Source: Anaerolineae bacterium (lineage in GTDB: Bacteria; Chloroflexota; Anaerolineae; Anaerolineales; E44-bin32). From it: 7,772 bases of DNA. A program made the position numbers and the translations under genes. The notes beneath the pieces are model-generated. The model searched no databases and was not told the DNA's origin. It saw only the letters and a list, made by a program, of their open reading frames with translations. Below are positions 1-5,243 of this stretch, piece by piece. The stretch lies in the NCBI GenBank assembly GCA_030673735.1, contig DAOVIK010000066.1:1-7772 (forward strand). Reading direction: 5' to 3'. How positions within the stretch are numbered: position 1 is the first letter of the stretch; each line of letters begins with the position of its first letter.

Positions 1-146
1 GATTTGCCTGCGCCGTTCGGGCCGACGATCGCAAGCGTTTCGCCGCGCCTGATCTCCAACTCCGCCACATTCAGGACCTCACGCCCGGCGTAAGACTTAC
101 GCAATCCATGCAATCGGAAGCTGTTGGCCACTACTTCCATGTCCAT
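1..146 (-). CDS. tupC: Tungstate-type ABC transporter ATP-binding protein, N-terminal part (runs off the window)
   Basis: Only the first 48 codons are present; the gene continues beyond position 1. The visible part has the start of an ABC nucleotide-binding domain: an aromatic A-loop residue (Tyr19 in a KSYAGREVL context) and a Walker A motif GPNGAGK at residues 42-48, cut just before the expected Ser/Thr. The product should be the cytoplasmic ATPase that drives the permease encoded directly upstream. I placed the start at the ATG at 146, which overlaps the permease stop by 16 bases. A second in-frame ATG at 140 is equally possible. There is no strong ribosome binding site, so translational coupling to tupB is likely. 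The substrate assignment comes entirely from the neighbouring tupA and tupB; the ATPase fragment alone shows only an ABC family member. Confidence 0.88.
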   Translation of the reverse strand, partial: MDMEVVANSFRLHGLRKSYAGREVLNVAELEIRRGETLAIVGPNGAGK

Positions 147-832
147 ACCGCTCTGTGCCGTAAACGAATGAGAAGAATGCTCATTGCAAACGTGAGACTG
201 AGCAATACCCCACCTAAGGCAAGGGCCAGTGCGAAATTACCGCGGCGCGTCTCCAGGACGATGGCAGTGCTCAGCACGCGCGTTTGCGCCTCGATGTTCC
301 CGCCGGCCAGCATTGCAGCTCCGACCTCTGAAACGATCCCTCCAAATCCCGCAGCAACCGCCGCGATCACGCCATCACGAGCTTCCCCGAGCATTGCTCC
401 GATCTCTTGAAGGCGATTGGCACCCATCGAGCGAAGCTGGAGACGCAGATCGGGATCCAAGGATTCGATGGCCGCGTTCGTGAGCCCGATGATCAGAGGC
501 ATGGCGAGTAAGACCTGGGCCGTCACCATCGCCGCAGGCGTGAAGAGCCAACCTAAATCGCCGAGTGGTCCGCTGCGGGAAAGGATCATGTACACAGCCA
601 AACCAACCACGACCGGCGGCAATCCCATCCCAGTGTAGATCGCAGCTACCACGACTCGTCGGCCAGGAAAGCGTGATACGCCCAGCCACGCGCCGGCAGG
701 AATGCCGACGACCGCGCTGATGAGGAGCGCCAATCCTGATACGCGAAGCGTGAGCAGGATGATGTGCAGCAGCTCCGATCCAGTCGAGGCGCCCTGGTTA
801 AGAGTTTCTATCAATGTGTCCCAAATCGACAC
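131..832 (-). CDS. tupB: Tungstate ABC transporter permease
   Basis: A 233-residue integral membrane protein with about five hydrophobic segments (roughly residues 21-50, 60-84, 98-118, 152-175 and 202-223). This is the usual size and layout of TupB-type permeases of the binding-protein-dependent importer superfamily. The cytoplasmic coupling (EAA-type) loop lies near residues 137-180, with a LGEAR...G pattern followed by GFGGIVSEVGAAMLAGGNI. That GFG..xxEVGA...GGNI signature is typical of TupB/WtpB/ModB relatives. It would form the membrane channel for tungstate or molybdate and dock the ATPase. The start is GTG at 832, supported by an AGGAGG eight bases upstream that overlaps the tupA stop codon. 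The 3' end overlaps tupC. Fine substrate choice (tungstate versus molybdate) cannot be settled from the permease. Confidence 0.92.
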   Translation of the reverse strand: MSIWDTLIETLNQGASTGSELLHIILLTLRVSGLALLISAVVGIPAGAWLGVSRFPGRRVVVAAIYTGMGLPPVVVGLAVYMILSRSGPLGDLGWLFTPAAMVTAQVLLAMPLIIGLTNAAIESLDPDLRLQLRSMGANRLQEIGAMLGEARDGVIAAVAAGFGGIVSEVGAAMLAGGNIEAQTRVLSTAIVLETRRGNFALALALGGVLLSLTFAMSILLIRLRHRAVWTWK

Positions 833-840
833 GTTTGCGC

Positions 841-846
841 CCTCCT
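841..846 (-). promoter_or_regulatory. Ribosome binding site of tupB
   Basis: AGGAGG on the minus strand, eight bases before the GTG start of tupB, shares bases with the TAG stop of tupA (845-847). It decides the GTG start and makes re-initiation or coupled translation of tupA-tupB likely. Confidence 0.85.
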
Positions 847-1720
847 AGGGATGCGCCGATCTCCAGTGATCTGAATCCGGGTAAAAGAGCGGCTGCCCGT
901 ACTGATCCACACCGAAGGTCGAGATTTGCTCCTGCGTATCCAGTAAGAGGATCCACTCCACAAATTGCATGGATACTTCCTTGGGTGTCTGTGGATGCCG
1001 GGCGGGATTGACCGGAATCACCGAGTACGGATTGATGAGGTTCTGGTCGGCATTATGAGCGAGCGACTCGCCCCCGACCAGCACGACGAGATCGATCAGG
1101 TTCTCTTGCATGGCAAGATAGGTTCCTCGATCGCTGAGTGTGTAGGCCCGCCGCTCGCTGGCAAACTGCAGCGTCTCTCCCATGCCCTGTCCGATCGAGA
1201 GATACCAGCCGGAGGAGGGATCCGGCTGGATGCCGGAAGCAAGCCAAAGCGTCATCTCCCGCGCATGAGTCCCTGAATCGTCGCCGCGAGAAGCGAACGT
1301 TGCCCGCGCAGAAGCAATGCGCGCCATCGCCTCACTGGCCAAGCCCATGCCTCGGATGCCTGCCGGATCGTCCGCCGGGCCCACGATCACAAAGTCGTTG
1401 TACATAAGGGGATAGCGCGCCAGCCCGTGCCCTTCGTCCACGAATGCTTCCTCCTTCACACGATCATGGACCATGAGTACATCGGCATCCCCCCGCTCGC
1501 CCATGGCAATCGCCTGGCCTGTACCGACGGCGATCACGTCCACGCGCACCCCGTATTCAGTTTCAAAATCGGGCAGGATGGCTTGCAGCAGCCCCGAGTC
1601 ATATGTGCTGGTCGTGGTAGCCAGACGAAGCACTTGCTCCGGTTGAGCCTGGCAGGCTGCAAGAAGCAAGGCGCAAAGCGTGAATGTAATCTGCATGAAA
1701 GACCTAAGGATCTTCTTCAT
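845..1720 (-). CDS. tupA: Tungstate-binding lipoprotein of an ABC importer
   Basis: A 291-residue extracytoplasmic solute-binding protein. The N-terminus is a lipoprotein signal: MKK, a hydrophobic stretch and a lipobox LLAAC with the lipidated Cys at residue 23. After it come the features of the TupA family (COG2998 type): TTTSTYDSGLL near residues 35-45, an AVGTGQA segment around 64-70, DADVLMVHD around 78-86, a RGDDSGTH oxyanion-binding stretch at 145-152, and a YTLSDRGTY segment near 193-201. The role is to capture tungstate outside the membrane and hand it to TupB. The reading frame is open further upstream, to an ATG at 1780. However, the MKK start at 1720 begins a canonical lipoprotein signal, and a near-consensus promoter at 1737-1765 lies inside the longer version, so 1720 is preferred. 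The next gene, tupB, starts 12 bases after the tupA stop. Tungstate rather than molybdate is inferred from family resemblance. Confidence 0.93.
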   Translation of the reverse strand: MKKILRSFMQITFTLCALLLAACQAQPEQVLRLATTTSTYDSGLLQAILPDFETEYGVRVDVIAVGTGQAIAMGERGDADVLMVHDRVKEEAFVDEGHGLARYPLMYNDFVIVGPADDPAGIRGMGLASEAMARIASARATFASRGDDSGTHAREMTLWLASGIQPDPSSGWYLSIGQGMGETLQFASERRAYTLSDRGTYLAMQENLIDLVVLVGGESLAHNADQNLINPYSVIPVNPARHPQTPKEVSMQFVEWILLLDTQEQISTFGVDQYGQPLFYPDSDHWRSAHP

Positions 1721-1736
1721 GGCGTTATGTCGGTAC

Positions 1737-1765
1737 ATCATAACGACCCCGTCTGCGCGTGTCAA
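1737..1765 (-). promoter_or_regulatory. Sigma-70-type promoter of the tupABC operon
   Basis: On the minus strand, TTGACA (1765-1760), a 17-base spacer and TATGAT (1742-1737): a perfect -35 and a five-of-six -10. Transcription should begin near 1730, only about ten bases before the tupA ATG at 1720. The leader is therefore very short and leaves no room for a molybdenum/tungsten-cofactor riboswitch. Confidence 0.8.
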
Positions 1766-1770
1766 GAATA

Positions 1771-1807
1771 GGCGCCGCATCAGGCCAATCTTATCGATGC
1801 ATGCGCC
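1771..1807. repeat. Imperfect inverted repeat beside the tupA -35 box
   Basis: GGCGC (1771-1775) and GCATC (1777-1781) pair with GATGC (1796-1800) and GCGCC (1803-1807). The two half-stems are separated by one base on one side and two on the other, around a 14-base centre. The repeat ends five bases upstream of the tupA -35. It could be an operator, or a 3' hairpin of the upstream peptidase transcript. No U-tract follows on the minus strand, so it is not a standard terminator. Confidence 0.35.
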
Positions 1808-1893
1808 TCGATAGCACTCGTTGTGATAAGAAGCCTACTCTTCAGGTTATGTGCGTTCGAATGAGGATGGGTTGTGCGTGCTGCGCGGAAGGA

Positions 1894-2886
1894 TCATTGC
1901 TGCGGACGCCAGTTCAAGAACGCCAACAGCGCTCTCCAATTAGCTTCCCAATCAATGTCTGTGTGGTTGGTGAGTTCGATTTCGGCCGCGGTGATGCCGT
2001 TGACGGTCATCCAATCGATGGCGTTGCCTGTCGTGGGTGGGTAATCGACTTGAGTCGGTGCGTAACGATAGCCCGTCTCCTCAACCAGCATCAGCGCCAA
2101 TTCAACGGTGTCTGAGGTGCCCGTGCCGACTCCTTGAAAAACCGCCGACATCGCGCTGTGGTATATGATCACTGCGTCGATTTCCAGCTCGAGGATCAAA
2201 TCCCTCAGGCTTGAACTCTCGGGCTCCGAGAACGGCGCGGTCCCCCCTGAAACCGGGTACTCTCCATGGGTGGACATCGGCTGCCACATGTAATCCCAGT
2301 TCCGGTTCAGGTCAACATCATTGCCATTCAGCCTTCCGGCAAGTGTTCCAGGTCCTCCGACCGCACCATCCGGATTGATGCAAGGGATGACGTATAAAGT
2401 CACGTCGGAGGGAATTAGCTGGGGGTCGGCATCCAGGGCATCCAACATCTCGCTCATCAAGATAACGGTGTTTAGCTCATATCCCCCATGAATCCCCCCG
2501 GCAATCATGAGTGCTCTTGGACCATAGCCGATACGAAAGTAGAGCAACGGATACCCAAGACTTGACTCTCCGTATGAAAACGGTCCTTCGACTTGGACGA
2601 CGGGAGTCGCTGTGGGGGTGGGTGTTGGTGTTTGCGTTGAGGTTACCATTAGGTTTGTTGGGGCCACTATCGTCGATGTTGGCGTCACTGTCATTGAGAG
2701 TGTTGGAGCACTGGCCGTTTGCAAAGCATGCAGAGTCGCCTGCGGGCCAGCGATGGGGGTACTTGTAGCGATAGGTCCAGCTGGGGGATTTGTCGGTGGC
2801 GCTCCCCCACAAGCCGTTATGCTCATGATCGCGGCTACAAGGATTGCACAGATGAAGCGCTTGGATCTTGCAAGAGAAGATGTCAT
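1894..2886 (-). CDS. M14-family zinc carboxypeptidase-like lipoprotein
   Basis: A 330-residue secreted lipoprotein. Residues 1-26 form a lipoprotein signal (basic SKR, hydrophobic stretch, lipobox ITAC with Cys26). Residues 27-96 are a Thr/Pro/Ser/Ala-rich linker ending in a TPTPTPTATP run, a style common in Chloroflexota surface proteins. The catalytic domain follows. It has GGIHGGYE at 130-137 (first zinc-ligand region, His133 and Glu137), INPDG at 170-174, the M14 core VDLNRNW at 191-197 (substrate-binding Asn-Arg), IIYHS at 240-244 (His243, probable third zinc ligand), and AEIELTNH at 301-308 (Glu304 or Glu302 as the general base). It would hydrolyse a C-terminal residue or a peptide or amide bond outside the cell; the substrate is unknown. 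The His-Glu spacing is one residue longer than classic HxxE. The start is the ATG at 2886, with a weak ribosome site. It is probably transcribed alone. Confidence 0.87.
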   Translation of the reverse strand: MTSSLARSKRFICAILVAAIMSITACGGAPPTNPPAGPIATSTPIAGPQATLHALQTASAPTLSMTVTPTSTIVAPTNLMVTSTQTPTPTPTATPVVQVEGPFSYGESSLGYPLLYFRIGYGPRALMIAGGIHGGYELNTVILMSEMLDALDADPQLIPSDVTLYVIPCINPDGAVGGPGTLAGRLNGNDVDLNRNWDYMWQPMSTHGEYPVSGGTAPFSEPESSSLRDLILELEIDAVIIYHSAMSAVFQGVGTGTSDTVELALMLVEETGYRYAPTQVDYPPTTGNAIDWMTVNGITAAEIELTNHTDIDWEANWRALLAFLNWRPQQ

Positions 2887-2907
2887 TGACCCGTCACAGG
2901 TTTAAGT

Positions 2908-3063
2908 CTAGTTTGCTTTCCCAAAGCACAATCTGGCAACCATGTCAATCAGTCTTACAAGCAGCGAAACCTTGGGGGCGAGCCCATGGGCCAGGATGAT
3001 GCATGGTGCATTCTCCCCGGCAGACGTATAGCCGGGATAGGTTTCTCCCCTCGGGCGCGTCAT
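2908..3063 (-). CDS. Possible small protein or decayed gene remnant, 51 codons
   Basis: An ATG at 3063 opens a 51-codon frame ending in TAG at 2910-2908, 21 bases before the peptidase ATG. The product is plausible in composition (a CIILAHGLAPKVSLLVRLID hydrophobic/basic segment at residues 21-40) but matches nothing I recognise. The frame is open upstream to a TGA at 3135-3133. A different minus-strand frame covers 3250-3101 with a helix-like stretch containing GVPKQVAKCVEDQIAQIE, so the two could be pieces of one frameshifted gene. No Shine-Dalgarno sequence precedes 3063. The open length is short enough to occur by chance, so this is a candidate only. Confidence 0.22.
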   Translation of the reverse strand: MTRPRGETYPGYTSAGENAPCIILAHGLAPKVSLLVRLIDMVARLCFGKAN

Positions 3064-3214
3064 GAATGAATTGAATACCACAAAAAGAGCTTGCCGGCAA
3101 TCATCCTTGAGTGCCAGGGCTGGATTTCGTAGTCATTGGGGACTCGATTTGCGCAATCTGATCCTCTACACACTTGGCAACTTGTTTTGGCACACCCAGG
3201 GCGAGTGCCTCTGC

Positions 3215-3243
3215 TTGACAGCGCGCGCGCTTCCCTGGACAAT
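3215..3243 (+). promoter_or_regulatory. Sigma-70-type promoter of era
   Basis: TTGACA (3215-3220), a 17-base spacer and GACAAT (3238-3243, four of six to consensus). The spacer starts with ten bases of alternating GC. Initiation about seven bases after the -10 would fall near 3250, directly in front of the ATG at 3253, predicting a nearly leaderless era transcript. The AGGA at 3244-3247 would then lie outside or at the very edge of such an mRNA, so either the start is leaderless or another promoter lies upstream. Confidence 0.62.
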
Positions 3244-3252
3244 AGGACTGGC

Positions 3253-4173
3253 ATGGAAAATACGGTTCCCGAAGGCCACCGCTCAGGTTTCGTTGCCGTG
3301 ATCGGGCGGCCCAACGTGGGCAAATCCACACTCATCAACCGCTATCTGGGGCACAGAGTGGCCCCCGTCTCGCCGCGTGCTCAGACAACGATCCGGCGAC
3401 AGCTTGGGATACTGACGCTTCCTGATGCTCAGGTGATCTTCGTCGATACACCCGGCATTCACAAGCCCAAGCACGTTCTGGGGGAACGCATGAACGTCAC
3501 GGCCGCAGTCGCGCTCGAGGACGCTGACGCGCTGCTTGTGATCTTCGATCTGAGCCGGCCCCCAACAACGGATGATCAGCGCGTGGCCGAGCGTATCTTG
3601 GCGTATGAAGGTTCTGCTCCGATTCTCTGCGCCTTGAACAAACAAGACACCGTGGCGATGGAGGATCTCGAGGAGAGGCTCGCAGCGTTCGATAATCTGG
3701 TGCCGGATGCCGAAAAGCTGAGCATTTCGGCCACTCGCGGCGACAACTGCGACCGCCTGCTGCAGCGTCTCATCGAGGTTCTGCCCGAAGGTCCACGCTA
3801 TTATCCCGAAGACGAAATCACCGATGCCTACGAGCGCGATATCGCCGCAGATATGATCCGCGCCGCCTGCCTGGAGCTACTGCGCGACGAGGTTCCGTAC
3901 TGCATCGCCGTACGAATTGACGAATACAAGGAACGCAATGAGCATGGAGCCTATGTCCAAGCTACATTATTTGTCGAGCGCAAATCCCAGAAGGGCATCG
4001 TGATCGGCAAGCAAGGTCACATGCTGCGAGAGATCGGTACGCTCGCCCGCAAGGAAATCGAGGCCATGTCGGGTCGCAAGGTTTACCTTGATCTGAAGGT
4101 AAGTGTGCTCCCACGATGGCGCAACGACGAGAGGGCGCTCAAGCGCTTCGGCTATTTCCGACCCAAGCGCTGA
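3253..4173 (+). CDS. era: GTPase Era, ribosome assembly factor
   Basis: A 306-residue protein, close to the usual Era length. The GTPase domain carries G1 GRPNVGKST (18-26), a switch I SPRAQTT segment (about 40-46), G3 DTPGIHKPKH (65-74), G4 NKQD (129-132) and G5 SAT (159-161). The KH RNA-binding domain follows, with KSQKGIVIGKQG around 244-255 and the conserved KVYLDLKVSV strand near 276-285. Era binds the 3' end of 16S rRNA and aids 30S maturation. One oddity is that the residue after QTT, usually Arg in Era, is Ile here. The reading frame extends upstream to 3136, but homology begins just after the ATG at 3253, which also has AGGA five bases upstream; the promoter lies within the longer version. 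The methyltransferase gene follows 23 bases downstream, probably in the same transcript. Confidence 0.97.
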   Translation: MENTVPEGHRSGFVAVIGRPNVGKSTLINRYLGHRVAPVSPRAQTTIRRQLGILTLPDAQVIFVDTPGIHKPKHVLGERMNVTAAVALEDADALLVIFDLSRPPTTDDQRVAERILAYEGSAPILCALNKQDTVAMEDLEERLAAFDNLVPDAEKLSISATRGDNCDRLLQRLIEVLPEGPRYYPEDEITDAYERDIAADMIRAACLELLRDEVPYCIAVRIDEYKERNEHGAYVQATLFVERKSQKGIVIGKQGHMLREIGTLARKEIEAMSGRKVYLDLKVSVLPRWRNDERALKRFGYFRPKR

Positions 4174-4186
4174 TCAGGCGCCAACC

Positions 4187-4191
4187 AGGAG
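4187..4191 (+). promoter_or_regulatory. Ribosome binding site of the methyltransferase gene
   Basis: AGGAG lies five bases before the GTG at 4197, in the short gap after the era stop. It favours the GTG start over an in-frame ATG at 4116 that would overlap era by 58 bases. Confidence 0.75.
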
Positions 4192-4196
4192 ACTTC

Positions 4197-5090
4197 GTGA
4201 GCAAGCGTAAGAGTTCCGGAACTTCCACAAGTCCATTCGGTTCTCCCGGGAGAGCCAGTCACGATTCCTCACCCTTCTACCGCAGCCGCCTGTATCAAGA
4301 GCGCAAGACCAAGGACAGTGCTGAATTCATCGAGAATCCCATCCCTGAGGAAGCCCTTGATCGCATCTTCACCAAATCCTCTGAGGAAATGTCCGAGCTG
4401 CCGGACATGAGCATGCATCTGATGGTGACCTCGCCACCCTACAATGTGGGCAAGGAGTATGACGAAGATCTGACCTTGGACGAATACCGCGGCCTGCTCC
4501 GACGTGTTCTATCCGAGACCTATCGCGTTCTCGTGACCGGAGGCCGAGCCTGCATTAACATCGCCAACCTCGGCCGTAAGCCCTATATTCCGTTGCATTC
4601 GTTTATTATCGAGGACATGTTGGAGATCGGCTTCCTGATGCGGGGCGAGATCATCTGGAACAAGGCCAGCAGCGCCAGCAGTTCAACGGCTTGGGGATCC
4701 TGGCTCTCGGCATCCAATCCGGTGCTTCGAGATGTACACGAGTACATACTCGTTTTTTCCAAGGATGATTTCTCACGCCCCGCCAGAGGACGCGAGAGTA
4801 CGATCTCCCGCGAGGACTTTCTCGATTGGACCAAGAGCGTTTGGACCTTTCCCGCGGTTTCGGCACGTCAAGTCGGCCACCCAGCGCCTTTTCCAGAAGA
4901 TCTGCCGCGGCGTACGATCGAACTCTATACCTATCACGGGGACATAATCCTGGATCCATTCTGCGGCTCCGGCACAACATGCATCGCGGCAAAGAAGCTT
5001 GGCCGCCGATACGTTGGCTATGAGATCAATCCCGAATATGTGAAGCTTGCGGAAGAACGATTGGAAAAGGTTGAGATGCCTCCTGATTGA
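4197..5090 (+). CDS. Orphan site-specific DNA methyltransferase, beta class (N4-cytosine or N6-adenine)
   Basis: A 297-residue amino-methyltransferase of the N6-adenine/N4-cytosine superfamily. The motif order is catalytic first, S-adenosylmethionine-binding last. Motif IV TSPPYN is at 78-83. A variable target-recognition stretch covers about 150-225. A motif X-like HPAPFPEDLPRR lies at 228-239, motif I DPFCGSGTT at 253-261, and a motif II-like GYEINPEY at 274-281. That order is the beta class. TSPPY, rather than DPPY, is more often seen in N4-cytosine enzymes, so m4C is the better guess but not certain. The first 45 residues are Ser/Lys/Arg-rich and probably disordered. All catalytic motifs look intact. 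No restriction endonuclease or specificity subunit is next to it; the partner is era upstream, and a terminator follows. It may therefore mark DNA for regulation or repair rather than defence. The GTG start at 4197 is chosen for its AGGAG. Confidence 0.9.
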   Translation: MSKRKSSGTSTSPFGSPGRASHDSSPFYRSRLYQERKTKDSAEFIENPIPEEALDRIFTKSSEEMSELPDMSMHLMVTSPPYNVGKEYDEDLTLDEYRGLLRRVLSETYRVLVTGGRACINIANLGRKPYIPLHSFIIEDMLEIGFLMRGEIIWNKASSASSSTAWGSWLSASNPVLRDVHEYILVFSKDDFSRPARGRESTISREDFLDWTKSVWTFPAVSARQVGHPAPFPEDLPRRTIELYTYHGDIILDPFCGSGTTCIAAKKLGRRYVGYEINPEYVKLAEERLEKVEMPPD

Positions 5091-5116
5091 AGTCAGCTCA
5101 GCTCTCCGCAACTGCG

Positions 5117-5153
5117 ACCTCCGATGCTCGTGAGTGATCGGAGGTTTCTTATT
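5117..5153 (+). terminator. Intrinsic terminator of the era-methyltransferase unit
   Basis: A perfect 9-base stem, ACCTCCGAT (5117-5125) with ATCGGAGGT (5137-5145), and an 11-base loop that can form a small inner CTC/GAG helix. It is followed on the plus strand by TTTCTTATTT. It lies 27 bases past the methyltransferase stop. On the minus strand the stem is not followed by a T-tract, so it should act in one direction only. Confidence 0.85.
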
Positions 5154-5229
5154 TGCATCGATCAAGTGCGCGTGCAGAGTAACTTCTGCCCTCGTTGTCT
5201 CATTTTGGTTTGCAAGATCAGTCTTGGGA

Positions 5230-5243
5230 GTTTGAGCTCAAAC
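5230..5243. repeat. 14-base perfect palindrome over the thyX stop codon
   Basis: GTTTGAGCTCAAAC reads identically on both strands and includes the TGA stop of thyX (5240-5238). No T-tract follows on the minus strand, so it is not a normal terminator. It may be chance, a protein site or an mRNA 3' stabilising element. Confidence 0.4.

Larger units (their letters stand above)
2887..3252. other. 366-base gap between the peptidase and era
   Basis: No gene of clear identity. On the plus strand it ends with the era promoter (3215-3243). On the minus strand it holds a possible 51-codon reading frame (2908-3063). Between 2966 and 3045 there are several inverted repeats: GAAACCT pairs with AGGTTTC as an outer 7-base stem (2966-2972 with 3039-3045). 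Inside it are GCCCATGGGC (2982-2991), ATGCA-TGG-TGCAT (2999-3011) and CCCGGC with GCCGGG (3016-3021 with 3031-3036). I found no tRNA T-loop and no riboswitch I recognise. A promoter for the minus-strand peptidase is not evident. Confidence 0.5.

Noticed and set aside
1721..1770. Molybdenum/tungsten-cofactor riboswitch before tupA
   Set aside because: The predicted leader is about ten bases, too short for any riboswitch.
1721..1780. N-terminal extension of tupA to the ATG at 1780
   Set aside because: The extension contains the promoter hexamers and would put 20 residues before a complete lipoprotein signal peptide.
1781..2115. Plus-strand open frame starting near 1759
   Set aside because: It is antisense to the tupA upstream region and the peptidase C-terminus, and has no family resemblance or ribosome site.
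2920..2948. TTGACA at 2948-2943 on the minus strand as a -35 for the peptidase gene
   Set aside because: At spacings of 16-18 bases the following hexamers are TTTGGG-like and do not resemble a -10. The match stands alone.
2966..3045. tRNA gene, suggested by a 7-base closing stem with three arms
   Set aside because: There is no TTCGA-type T-loop, no anticodon arm of correct geometry and no 3' acceptor context on either strand.
3283..3645. Long minus-strand open frames across era
   Set aside because: They mirror the conserved era coding frame; no start context and no recognisable domain. Shadows of era.
4651..5165. Minus-strand open frames over the methyltransferase gene
   Set aside because: They lie antisense to intact methyltransferase motifs and show only Arg/Ser-rich low-information sequence.
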